The position numbers and the translations under genes were made by a program. Below the pieces are notes generated by a model. That model was not told the DNA's origin, did no database searches, and worked only from the letters and a program-made list of their open reading frames with translations. This document shows positions 52,729-60,933 of a stretch of 64,000 bases of DNA, one piece after another (positions within the stretch are counted from its first letter, which is position 1; each line of letters starts with the position of its first letter). This stretch comes from Variovorax sp. YR216 (GTDB lineage: Bacteria; Pseudomonadota; Gammaproteobacteria; Burkholderiales; Burkholderiaceae_C), in NCBI RefSeq assembly GCF_900107745.1, contig NZ_FNRO01000020.1, forward strand, positions 57,393 through 121,392, read 5' to 3'.

Positions 52729-53370
52729 ATGAAGAAAGCTCTCGCGCTGGCATGCCTTGTCGCCTCGCACTTCCTCCTCGCGGGTTGTGCGACCTCAAAA
52801 GGTACCGCCCTGAGTCGGATCAACCCGACCGACCCCCAGCCGACCTGCACGATGTGCCCGGGCACCTACATCCCGCTTTCCGAAATGGAGCTGTACGAGC
52901 AGAAGGCCCTCAAGGAGCGGCTGGTTGATCAGCAGGTGCGCGCTGTCGACATCGGCAAGGCCAACGTGGGGATCGGGCGCGTCCATCGCGGCAAGCTGGA
53001 CAAGCCGTCGCCCAACTCCGTGGCGGAGCACGATCATGTCAGCGAGGTCTACCACGTCATCTCGGGCTCGGCGACACTGGTCCTTGGTCCGGACATCCTC
53101 AACCGGGAAAGGCGGCCCGCCACGATGCCGACAGTGGTGCTTCAGAACGGTCCGGGCAACAATGGGTCGGAAGTGCGCGGTGGCGTGGTGTACAACATCA
53201 AGGCGGGCGATGTGGTCGTGATTCCGGCCGGCACGGGCCATTGGTTCACAAAGATCGATGACCATATCGACTATCTCATGGTGAGGATCGATCCCGACAA
53301 GGTGACGCCTACCAAGAGCGAAGCGCAATCGAAGGAATACTTGTCGAAGCCGGCGCGGCGCGGTGAATAG
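52729..53370 (+). CDS. Cupin-domain lipoprotein
   Basis: This 213-residue protein has a lipobox signal (MKKALALACLVASHFLLAGC). Residues 90-190 form a cupin barrel: VAEHDHVSEVYHVISGSATL carries the His/Glu metal ligands, and VVIPAGTGHWFTKI the second motif with its His. Ten bases separate it from ligJ, so it belongs to the operon. It may bind or isomerise an aromatic-derived acid outside the cytoplasm; its reaction is not known. Confidence 0.82.
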   Translation: MKKALALACLVASHFLLAGCATSKGTALSRINPTDPQPTCTMCPGTYIPLSEMELYEQKALKERLVDQQVRAVDIGKANVGIGRVHRGKLDKPSPNSVAEHDHVSEVYHVISGSATLVLGPDILNRERRPATMPTVVLQNGPGNNGSEVRGGVVYNIKAGDVVVIPAGTGHWFTKIDDHIDYLMVRIDPDKVTPTKSEAQSKEYLSKPARRGE

Positions 53371-53456
53371 CTGGCGCGCGATTTTCGCGAAAGACAACTC
53401 CGCCAAGTACTGAGCGACTGCTTGCCTGAGGAGCCAGAGCCCGCATTTTCCGTGTA

Positions 53457-54431
53457 TCAGAGTCGCCGCAATCTCAGTTCTCGTCGACGATATTCCGAGG
53501 GGCTGCACCCATAGCGCATGCCGAAGGACTTCGTGAAGTTGGGAATGTCCTGGAAGCCCCAGCGGCTGGCGATTGCCGAGACCGAGCGCCGGTCTTGCGG
53601 ATTGCCCAGATCCGACGCGCAGTGCTCGAAGCGCTGCAGGCGAATCCAGGCCGCCAGGCTGGATGGCTCCTGTGCAAAGGCCTTGTGCAGATAGCGGGGC
53701 GACACGTTGAAGCGTCTCGCAAGCGCTTCGGCGCCGAGATCGTGCGAACCGAGGGCGCCCAAGATGTAGGCTTTGACGACACGCACCAGGGCCTGCCGGT
53801 TGGCCTGCGACGGTTCGGCGCCGAAATCCCCGCTGGCACCTGGTCCGCGCGCCGCCTCCGAGATCAACTCGCACAATTGAACGGACATGCGCTCGGCCGC
53901 TTGCGTGGTGAAGCTTTCTGCGCCGGCATCAGCGAGCGAGCGCATGAACGAAGCGGCGACGAATCCTGTGCCGTTGAGCCCTCCCAGAGTTCGCGCCATG
54001 AGGCCGTTCGGATCGCTGACTAGAGGCAGCAACAGGCGGCGTGGAACCCGAAAAGACAGGAGCTCGAAGCGCCCCTCGAAATGCAGCGTGTACGGTCTTG
54101 CAATATCGACAACCGTGAACGAGCCGGGCATGACCTTGGCCTCCCGATGTCCTTGGCGCACGAAACCATGGCCGGCCAGTTGCAGGTTGACGAACAGGCG
54201 GTCCTGCGGATCGTGCCTAATCTGCGCGAACCCCCGCACCACGGTCTGCGCGGCCGAGCGGATGCGAGCGACGTTGACAGCCCCCATCTCGCTCAGGTCC
54301 GCCCGGCTGCTGAAGTTGACGCCCGGCTCCAGGGGCCGCGGGTCGAGGGCGGCAAATGCCTCGCACACGACTTCCCGCCAGTAATCGAACTGCTCTGGGC
54401 CAGGAACTGCTTCTGTGGACCAAGACTTCAT
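53457..54431 (-). CDS. AraC-family transcriptional regulator
   Basis: This 324-residue protein has an AraC-binding-like sensor domain (about 30-200) and a C-terminal AraC DNA-binding domain: LGAEALARRFNVSPRYLHKA, then SAIASRWGFQDIPNFTKSFG and RYGCSPSEYRR. It diverges from the acyl-CoA-dehydrogenase-like gene, with about 100 bases between them, and is the likely regulator of that gene. ATG 54431 gives the family's usual length. Confidence 0.88.
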   Translation of the reverse strand: MKSWSTEAVPGPEQFDYWREVVCEAFAALDPRPLEPGVNFSSRADLSEMGAVNVARIRSAAQTVVRGFAQIRHDPQDRLFVNLQLAGHGFVRQGHREAKVMPGSFTVVDIARPYTLHFEGRFELLSFRVPRRLLLPLVSDPNGLMARTLGGLNGTGFVAASFMRSLADAGAESFTTQAAERMSVQLCELISEAARGPGASGDFGAEPSQANRQALVRVVKAYILGALGSHDLGAEALARRFNVSPRYLHKAFAQEPSSLAAWIRLQRFEHCASDLGNPQDRRSVSAIASRWGFQDIPNFTKSFGMRYGCSPSEYRRRELRLRRL

Positions 54432-54537
54432 GACCAACGAGTTGTATGTCAGCGGGCGCGTTTCAACAAGACGCCGTGCACGAAAACACAAGACCCGCGG
54501 AACAGACTCCGGCCATCAGCAATCACCGGAGCAAGCC

Positions 54538-55785
54538 ATGGCGATCGATTTCACATTCAGTCCGAATCAACGCGAGCTGCAACGCCACGCGCGCAGCGTG
54601 GCTCGTGAGGTGCTCTCGCAGGTTCCGGGCGCGATCCGGCACCTCGCGACACCCAGCGAGCGTTTTCTCGCGACGCGTCCGATGTACGAGCAGGTCATCC
54701 GGGAGGGATTTCTGCGGCGCCTGATCCCGTTGCCCTTCGGCGGGGAGGGAACCGGGCTGCTGGACATGGCCATCGTGGCCGAGGAATTCCACGCGGTGGA
54801 CTGCAATGTGTCGTTGACGCTATTCGCCAATATCCTGGGGCTTGCGCCGATCTTCATCGCCGGAAGCCCGGAGCAGCAGCGGCGGTTCATCGCCCCCTTC
54901 CTGAGTGGGGAAGGGGCGCCGCTGGCGGCACTGGCGAATAGCGAACCCGGCGGGAGCGCCAATTTCGCCTCGCCGGAGCCCGGCGCCGGCGTCAGGAGCA
55001 CCGCCAAGCGGGTCGACGGCGGATGGTGTATCAACGCCGAGAAGCAATGGGTTTCCAGCGCCACCGGGTGGGACGGCACGGGCGCCGACCTCCTGTGCGT
55101 GGTCTGCAGGACGGATCCCCAGGCGCCGCCGGACCGATCCATCTCTGTCATTGCCGTGCCCCGGGGAGTGCAAGGTCTGAGCACCGTGCGCGACCTCGAA
55201 TCCATGGGCCACCGCGGCCACCTCGTGCCGAGATTCCGACTGAGCGATGTCACGGTAGACGAGGACAATCTGGTAGGCCGGCTGGGCGCAGGCAAGGAGA
55301 TCATCGAAGGCAGCTTCGCCGGCACCGCTGCGCTGGTCGGCATCATGGGCGTGGGGCTGATGCGTGCCGCCTTCGATTTCGCTCTTCGGTTCGCCAAGAC
55401 CGAACATCGCGGCGGACCCGTCCCGATCATCGAGCACCAGGCGGTGGGCTATGCCTTGGCGGACGCGAAGACAACGATCGAGGCGGCCAGGTATCTGGGC
55501 TGGAAGGCCTGCCAAGCGATGGACCAGCAACTGCCGGGGGCGCTCGAGCTTGCGCTGCAGTCCAAGATCTTCGGCTCCGAATCGGCGGTCCGCGTGATCA
55601 CCGACTTGATGCGGGTGGTCGGCATCGACAGCTACGACCAGGCACTGCCCCTGGCCGGCTGGTTGCAGGACGCAATCGCACTTCCGCTTTTCGACGGCGG
55701 GAACATGGGCGTTCGCCGGCGCCAGCTGCATCAGATCTTGCGCGAGCCGGCCTACGACCCATTGCATGCGCCCGCGAGCGCTTGA
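54538..55785 (+). CDS. Acyl-CoA dehydrogenase-family flavoprotein with Asp at the catalytic-base position
   Basis: This 415-residue protein follows the ACAD layout: an N-terminal helical domain, the beta domain with LANSEPGGSANFASP and VDGGWCINAEKQWVSSATGW, and a helical C-domain with KTTIEAARYLGWKACQAM. The usual Y-E-G-T catalytic Glu is replaced by LFDGGNMG (D386). In nitroalkane oxidase, an ACAD relative, the base is Asp too, so the substrate may not be an ordinary acyl-CoA. It diverges from an AraC regulator. A GGAGCAAGCC ribosome site precedes the ATG. Confidence 0.82.
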   Translation: MAIDFTFSPNQRELQRHARSVAREVLSQVPGAIRHLATPSERFLATRPMYEQVIREGFLRRLIPLPFGGEGTGLLDMAIVAEEFHAVDCNVSLTLFANILGLAPIFIAGSPEQQRRFIAPFLSGEGAPLAALANSEPGGSANFASPEPGAGVRSTAKRVDGGWCINAEKQWVSSATGWDGTGADLLCVVCRTDPQAPPDRSISVIAVPRGVQGLSTVRDLESMGHRGHLVPRFRLSDVTVDEDNLVGRLGAGKEIIEGSFAGTAALVGIMGVGLMRAAFDFALRFAKTEHRGGPVPIIEHQAVGYALADAKTTIEAARYLGWKACQAMDQQLPGALELALQSKIFGSESAVRVITDLMRVVGIDSYDQALPLAGWLQDAIALPLFDGGNMGVRRRQLHQILREPAYDPLHAPASA

Positions 55786-56274
55786 GCGATCGGTTCAACG
55801 CTCTAGCAAGAAGGAAACGGTGCGCCTCGTATTTCTCACCTTTCTCGACATTCCGAGAATCCGCGCACCCTTGGCCTTGGAATACTCGACAGCAGAACTG
55901 GCGTCCGGCAGACGGCAGTTCCCTCTTGCTTGAGGCTACAGGCGCTCCGCAGCGAAAGCGGTCTTCCGGTCAGGCAGATGCGAATGACTGCAGCTGTGGC
56001 CACGTCAGCCGGTCGTGACGCCTTACACACTGTAGCGGCGAGGTACTCAGGCAGCCACGCCCTTTGGTCGTTCGTCTGACTGCAGGGCTTGGCTCCTATC
56101 GGTACCTATTTTTCCGAGAGCGGCCCGATAGATGCGCCAAACCCGATAGCTCCCAAAATGTGATGTCGAGCCTCGCACGTTCCCGGCGGTTCACCTTCGG
56201 TGTTGCAAGCGCCCGCAGCGACCCCTTCTTACCGGCTATTCGCTCGCGCGCGTCCACACCAGAATTCTCCAGCG
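55786..56274. other. Gene-free stretch of about 490 bases
   Basis: No supported gene. A segment near 55955 (CAGCGAAAGCGGTCTTC, then GGCAGATGCG) resembles 48975, and GGTCGTTCGTC near 56070 resembles 47750, pointing to a dispersed intergenic repeat. Confidence 0.4.
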
Positions 56275-56664
56275 CTAGCCGCCGGTGCACGCAACCGGCA
56301 TGGCGCGCCCCACGGCCCACGACGTGCGGCCTTGCTCGGTGAGCAGCGTTTGGCGTCCGTTGGAAAACGTGGTCCCTGAGTTTCCGATCGCGGGAAGATC
56401 GATGGCGGCAGCTCCGTCAACGGAGACCGAGGCGCTCTCTCCCATCAAGCGCACAGCCAGGCGTGTGCCATCGCAGACGTAGCTGCTGACTGGATAGGGA
56501 TTGCCGACACCGATCGACGCACTTGGCGTCGGATGGTGGCAGGCCGCCAGCGTCCAGATGACAAACGCGCCAACGATTCCGCGAAGAACGCGTTGCACCT
56601 TGCCTCCCACAACGTCCGCCATGTCGTTCGGCAGTGTGATGCTCATTGGCTGCGTGATTCGCAC
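56275..56664 (-). CDS. MliC-like lysozyme-inhibitor lipoprotein
   Basis: This 129-residue protein from GTG 56664 (AAGGAG seven bases upstream) has a late hydrophobic segment and lipobox-like IWTLAACHHP at about residue 40. It then has YVCDGTRLAVRLMGESASVS, TFSNGRQTLLTEQGRTSWAV and a terminal CTGG. The Y.C....L.V...G and S..G....W..G pattern resembles MliC/PliC inhibitors of c-type lysozyme. The signal sequence is unusually far from the start; later ATGs at 56646 or 56622 are possible. Confidence 0.65.
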   Translation of the reverse strand: MRITQPMSITLPNDMADVVGGKVQRVLRGIVGAFVIWTLAACHHPTPSASIGVGNPYPVSSYVCDGTRLAVRLMGESASVSVDGAAAIDLPAIGNSGTTFSNGRQTLLTEQGRTSWAVGRAMPVACTGG

Positions 56665-57139
56665 GAAGGGCTCCTTGATTTCGCAGGATGCACCCTACTC
56701 TCTCGGGCTATGGTCGTCCAGCCAGGCCAATCGGCGCGGCATCTGAGAGCTGTCGACATGCGCACCACCTTGAACTCGGCCAAAGGCAAGATCAACGGCC
56801 TGCAGACGAGCTCATCGAACGACATTTGACCCGCTGATCACCCCGGACTGATTTCCCACTGGCATTCGGGAACTATGACAAGAATTGCCGGAAACTCGCA
56901 ATCCGGCGACAAGCGATGCCGGAAATATCGGCTCGTCCAGCGCTACTCCAGAGGCGACAACCAATGCCGGAATCAGCGAGATTCTTTGGCCAAATTCACA
57001 AATGCTCTCGCGGCGGACACGAACCACGCGGCGCCCACTGCCGCGATGCCGAATACAAGCGGCACCAGCAGGCGCAGGAATGACCGAGGGCCACGTGCGA
57101 GGGTGGCTGCGTACACCTTGCGCTGCTCCTCGACGAGAC
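56665..57139. other. Gene-free stretch of about 475 bases
   Basis: No supported gene. On the minus strand near 56980-57130 a frame ends LVFGIAAVGAAWFVSAARAF with a membrane-like helix; it may be the relic of a small membrane protein. Confidence 0.35.
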
Positions 57140-57222
57140 AGGCGCCCGGGCATCTTGTTCGAGGGCGAGGCCATGGTCGATCGCAACGCGAACTCGCCGC
57201 ATTTTGAAGCAAGACATCAAAG
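57140..57222 (-). pseudogene. Decayed third copy of the CxxC gene
   Basis: The minus strand reads GATGTCTTGCTTCAA and continues in step with 47974-48050 (GCGGC.AGTTCGC, GCGATCGA.CATG.CCTCG), but with an extra base that breaks the frame. It lies in inverted orientation relative to the intact copy. Confidence 0.6.
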
Positions 57223-57233
57223 CCCGCCGACGA

Positions 57234-57404
57234 TTAACCCGTTACCTCCTGGCCGCCGCGTATAACCGCCGTCGATCGCCTGATCTGCGAGGCCATCAGG
57301 CGCTGCATGCGCGTGGGCGGCTCACGGTACACGAGCAGGTCGATGATCCAGCCGGCCGCCACCAGGACGGCCAGTGCGCCAAGGGTGAAGATTGTTGATT
57401 CCAT
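57234..57404 (-). CDS. Small membrane protein
   Basis: This 56-residue protein begins MESTIFTLGALAVLVAAGWI with one membrane helix, then a basic cytoplasmic tail (REPPTRMQRLMASQIRRSTA). GGAG lies nine bases before ATG 57404. No family recognised. Confidence 0.5.
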   Translation of the reverse strand: MESTIFTLGALAVLVAAGWIIDLLVYREPPTRMQRLMASQIRRSTAVIRGGQEVTG

Positions 57405-58324
57405 GGGCCACTCCGGTGCCGAGATGGCCAATACTTTGCGGGCCGCGACGTCGCTTGTGAATCCCATAAAGGGGGGGCGTGGTTTCTGAGCGATTTGTGA
57501 CGCAGTTCCTTCTTCTCCAGCCATCTGCTGCTAGGTAAACTCAACCGGACACTCGCCGTACCGCTGTTCACTTCGCGGCGTTGATTGCTTCCACCATTGC
57601 CGCGGCCGCCGCCCCGAACGTGACCTCGCGGCCGCGAACCCGATAGACGACGGGAGGAGTGCTGCCCATCGGCTGGGGTTCGATGACCACGCTCAGGCGA
57701 TAGCCAGGGTGGACCTGAGAGCGGCCGCTCCGGCGAGCTTCGGCGCGCGCGGCGCGAAGAATAGCTGCGACGGTTGCTTCGTTCATGTCGCTGCGAGCAG
57801 GTGGGACCTGGATGCTCGCGTCTACCCCGGGCGCGTGGCCGCGGGCTGCGTCGTACATGCCAGGCGCAAGTTCGACGAGGTGGCCAAGGCTGACACAAGC
57901 CCGGTCGCCGAGGGGGGTCGCAGCCTTCGTTGTTGTGCGCGAGCGAGCGGGTCTTGGCGGCGGCCTTCGAAGCGGCCTTTCGAGCCTTTGTGGCCTCCGG
58001 GGCGGCCACTGCCTTCTTTGCCGGCACGGCCTTCTTTGAAGGAGCGCTCTTCTTCACTGCACCCTTCTTCGCGACTGGCTTTTCAGCCTTAGCATTCGAA
58101 GCTGAAGCTTCCGTCGCGGCCGCAACCTTCTTGGCGCGAAGGGACGTCTTCACCGGTGCTGCAACTGCGCGGGTCTTACGGCTAGCCTTTTTCGCCACGG
58201 CAGCGACAGGTGCCTCCTCCTTGTCGCCTGAAGGTGTCGAAATGACGCCAGACTGGTCGATAAGGAACTTGTCACGGTTGCGAGAGGAGGCAGTCCAACC
58301 AGGAGCCTTGCCGAAGTCGATCAT
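57296..58324 (-). CDS. Histone-H1-like Lys/Ala-rich protein, 3' end uncertain
   Basis: The ATG at 58324 overlaps the stop of the upstream cyclase gene (ATGA). Residues 1-40 are MIDFGKAPGWTASSRNRDKF and LIDQSGVISTPSGDKEEAPV; residues 45-135 are a KKA/PAKKA-rich histone-H1/AlgP-like tail (AVKKSAPSKKAVPAKKAVAA). After about residue 135 the composition becomes Arg/Pro/Ser-rich, and the frame overlaps two other genes. The natural stop was probably lost by a frameshift near 57920, so only about 58324-57920 is likely authentic. The domain would bind DNA non-specifically. Confidence 0.6.
   Translation of the reverse strand: MIDFGKAPGWTASSRNRDKFLIDQSGVISTPSGDKEEAPVAAVAKKASRKTRAVAAPVKTSLRAKKVAAATEASASNAKAEKPVAKKGAVKKSAPSKKAVPAKKAVAAPEATKARKAASKAAAKTRSLAHNNEGCDPPRRPGLCQPWPPRRTCAWHVRRSPRPRARGRREHPGPTCSQRHERSNRRSYSSRRARRSSPERPLSGPPWLSPERGHRTPADGQHSSRRLSGSRPRGHVRGGGRGNGGSNQRREVNSGTASVRLSLPSSRWLEKKELRHKSLRNHAPPLWDSQATSRPAKYWPSRHRSGPWNQQSSPLAHWPSWWRPAGSSTCSCTVSRPRACSA
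57568..57858 (-). CDS. Small hypothetical protein
   Basis: This 96-residue frame starts MYDAARGHAPGVDASIQVPP. A shorter version from ATG 57786 (MNEATVAAILRAARAEARRS) looks complete, with a beta-hairpin YRLSVVIEPQPMGSTPPVVY and a helix GAAAAAMVEAINAAK. It overlaps the read-through part of the histone-like frame. No family recognised. Confidence 0.5.
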   Translation of the reverse strand: MYDAARGHAPGVDASIQVPPARSDMNEATVAAILRAARAEARRSGRSQVHPGYRLSVVIEPQPMGSTPPVVYRVRGREVTFGAAAAAMVEAINAAK

Positions 58325-60090
58325 TCGGGAATGCCCGCCGCGCGAAGCGCACGCACGCACCGCGCCTTGAAATCCTGGTCCTTCCAAGGGGCCGATCGTT
58401 GGAACCAGGACACTGTGAAGTCCGGGGTGGCTTGGCGTAGTCGCTGGCCGACCGCGCGCGCTTCGTCGAGCCGCCCGAGCTCGACGAGACTGTAGAGCAT
58501 CGGACGCAAGGCCTGTGCATAGTCGGGCCGGTCGCGACTGGCTCGCTGGGCGTTCTCCAACGCGTCTTCAAACTTGCCAGCAGCAAGATGCGCCAAGGCT
58601 AAGCCGGTGCGTAAATGTGCCATTTGCGGATCGAGCGGACTCAATCGCATCGCGCGCTCGAAGATTTCCGTTGCCGCGTGCGCATCGCCGCCAAGCAGAC
58701 GAACCCATCCGGCAAGATTGAGCACACTCGCTAGATCCGGCGCCAGAGTCAGGGCTCGATCCACCGCGTCTCCGGCCTCTTCGTGCCGTGCATCAAGAAA
58801 ACAGAGTGCCCATCCGGCGGCAACCAGTGTGATCGGATCATCGCGATGATCTGCGAGCGCCTCACGCGCCATGCGCACGCCTTCATCCGATTCAGCTGGC
58901 GCTGCGGCAAACGCAGACTTGCGCAACTGCATGGCCCAGGCGAGCAAGGCCTTTGCTGCCGAGTAGTCGGGATCTAGGGCGATGGCCCGGCGAAGATCGG
59001 CGAGCGCCTCGTCATTGCCCTGCCGTCCGGATGTCATCGCCACGTTCTGCCAGCCCCGCAACACAAGTTCGTAGGCTTGCAAACTGGATGTAGGACGCTT
59101 ACGGGCGCGCTCGTATTCGGCTAGCCGCAGATTAGGTTCGATGGCCGCAACGACGCTGTGGGTGATTTCATCCTGCAATTCGAATATGTCGGCCATGCCG
59201 CGGTCGAAACGCTCGCCCCATACATGGCGGCCGGTTTCGGCCTCAACCAACTGAACGGCGATGCGCAATCGGCCTTGGGCTTTGCGCACAGTGCCTTGCA
59301 ACAAGTAACGCACGCCCAGTTCCTTGCCCACCTGCTTTGCGTCGACCGCCCTGCCCCTATAGGTAAAGCTCGAACTGCGGGCAATCACGAAAAACCAGCG
59401 AACCCTCGACAGCGCCGTGATGATGTCATCGACGACACCGTCCACGAAGTAAGCTTGCTCAGGATCGCCACCGAGGTTGGTGAATGGCATCACAGCAAGC
59501 GATGGTCGACCACGATCGCGGTTCGCCGTCGCAACGCTCCTGTCATCAAGCTCTTGGCCGCGAAGCCGCACCCGCCAGGCATGCACCGGATCAACGATGT
59601 TCTTGACTGCCTGCTCGCCCTGGTCCTCGAAGGCCGCTGTCACCTTTCCCTTCACCGCACCGCGGACCGCGTCCGACACGATGATGCCGCCGGGTTCGGC
59701 CAGCCCTTGCAGCCGCGCTGCGATGTTGACCCCGTCGCCGTACACGGTTCCATCGGACTTCTCGATCACGTCACCCAAATGCACACCGATGCGAAAGCGC
59801 ATGCGTCGATATTCGGGAGCTGCATCGGCCAAGCCGCCGATGTCCTCCTGTATGGTCAACGCAGCCGCGACCGCCCCAGTGACCGTCTCGAACATCGCGA
59901 GCACCGAATCACCCGCCATGTCGACCACACGGCCGTCATTGGAGTCGATCTGAGTGCGAAAGATCGCGCGCGCTGCATCCAGTGCAGCGACCGTTGACCG
60001 CTCGTCCTCCGCCATGAGGCGCGAGTACTCCACCGCGTCCGCAGCCAGGATCGCCGCCAATCGTTGTTTGAAGTCAGCGTTCGTCGTCAT
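58321..60090 (-). CDS. Class III adenylate cyclase with TolB-like and TPR domains
   Basis: This 589-residue protein from ATG 60090 (GAGGTGGG ribosome site) has three parts. Residues 8-175 are a class III cyclase: AAILAADAVEYSRLMAEDE, GRVVDMAGDSVLAMF and TVYGDGVNIAARLQGLAEPG. About 195-320 is a FlgO/TolB-like segment: SLAVMPFTNLGGDPEQAYFV, ELGVRYLLQGTVRKAQGRLR and HVWGERFDR. About 340-560 are TPR repeats. No membrane helix. This architecture is common in rhizobia and Burkholderiales. Its stop overlaps the histone-like start, so the two are translationally coupled. Confidence 0.9.
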   Translation of the reverse strand: MTTNADFKQRLAAILAADAVEYSRLMAEDERSTVAALDAARAIFRTQIDSNDGRVVDMAGDSVLAMFETVTGAVAAALTIQEDIGGLADAAPEYRRMRFRIGVHLGDVIEKSDGTVYGDGVNIAARLQGLAEPGGIIVSDAVRGAVKGKVTAAFEDQGEQAVKNIVDPVHAWRVRLRGQELDDRSVATANRDRGRPSLAVMPFTNLGGDPEQAYFVDGVVDDIITALSRVRWFFVIARSSSFTYRGRAVDAKQVGKELGVRYLLQGTVRKAQGRLRIAVQLVEAETGRHVWGERFDRGMADIFELQDEITHSVVAAIEPNLRLAEYERARKRPTSSLQAYELVLRGWQNVAMTSGRQGNDEALADLRRAIALDPDYSAAKALLAWAMQLRKSAFAAAPAESDEGVRMAREALADHRDDPITLVAAGWALCFLDARHEEAGDAVDRALTLAPDLASVLNLAGWVRLLGGDAHAATEIFERAMRLSPLDPQMAHLRTGLALAHLAAGKFEDALENAQRASRDRPDYAQALRPMLYSLVELGRLDEARAVGQRLRQATPDFTVSWFQRSAPWKDQDFKARCVRALRAAGIPE

Positions 60091-60307
60091 TGATTGCCCA
60101 CCTCGAAAACCACGGTCGACACAGATCGTACGCGCCCGCACAACCCGCGTGCGGAGCAAGTGCTGCACGCGACCCATGCGCGCCCCGAGTTGCCACTCGA
60201 GGCGGCCCCCGCGCATTCCCCAAGCGGACGCTCAGCACCCCGCCCCGTTGACTACATCGCCGCGCCTTGGCCACCGGCGCGCGGCCGGCAGAGAGGTTTG
60301 GCTCGGC

Positions 60308-60336
60308 TTGACAGTGCGTCAATTTGGGTTTAATTT
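60308..60336 (+). promoter_or_regulatory. Sigma-70 promoter of the tetR gene
   Basis: TTGACA (60308-60313), a 17-base spacer, TAATTT (60331-60336). The predicted transcript starts within a few bases of the ATG at 60345, implying a leaderless message. Confidence 0.7.
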
Positions 60337-60346
60337 GAATTCAAAT
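60333..60346. promoter_or_regulatory. Candidate TetR auto-operator
   Basis: ATTTGAATTCAAAT is a perfect 14-bp palindrome covering the -10 box and the first two bases of the start codon. This is an ideal place for self-repression. Confidence 0.65.
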
Positions 60347-60923
60347 GGAACAGGCCCGCCCCTATACCATGCGTGCACGCGCCGCCTCCGCAGAGGCGAC
60401 GCGGGAGCGGATCCTGGACTTCGTAGTGACCTCGCTCAAGACGAGATTCCGCTCCGAGATCCGGCTTGACGATGTGGCGGCCGGCGCTGATGTCAGCGTG
60501 CAGACGGTGCTCAATGTGTACGGCAGCCGGGCTGCACTGCTCGATCAGGCGCTTGCCCGTTGGCTCGCCGACCTGAGGGCGCAACGCCTGCGTGCCGAGC
60601 CGGGCGATACAGCGGGGGGCTTGGCCGCCCTGATGGTTCATTACGAACAGTTCGGCGACCTGATCATCCGCAATCTGGCGGAGCAGGCCGATCCGGAATT
60701 GATCCAAACCGGACGCACAGGGCATCGGCAGTGGGTGCAGCGCCAGTTCGGGCCCCATCTGGCCGAAATGATTCCGGCGCGGCGTCGATCGCTGGTGGAC
60801 GCCCTGGTCTGCGGGTGCGACGTGTACACGTGGAAGCTCCTGCGACGCGACATGCGCCGCTCCAGGCCGGACGCCGAGGCCACCATGCGCGAGATCGTCG
60901 AAGCGCTCTTGCGCGCCACTTGA
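60345..60923 (+). CDS. TetR-family regulator
   Basis: This 192-residue protein has an N-terminal TetR helix-turn-helix: ATRERILDFVVTSLKTRF, then LDDVAAGADVSVQTVLNVYG and SRAALLDQAL. The ligand domain is helical and variable. A palindrome over its own promoter suggests autoregulation. The glycosyltransferase gene starts ten bases after its stop, so both are in one operon, and the regulator probably senses a compound that the enzyme modifies. An alternative start is ATG 60369. Confidence 0.88.
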   Translation: MEQARPYTMRARAASAEATRERILDFVVTSLKTRFRSEIRLDDVAAGADVSVQTVLNVYGSRAALLDQALARWLADLRAQRLRAEPGDTAGGLAALMVHYEQFGDLIIRNLAEQADPELIQTGRTGHRQWVQRQFGPHLAEMIPARRRSLVDALVCGCDVYTWKLLRRDMRRSRPDAEATMREIVEALLRAT

Positions 60924-60933
60924 GAAGCATGAG

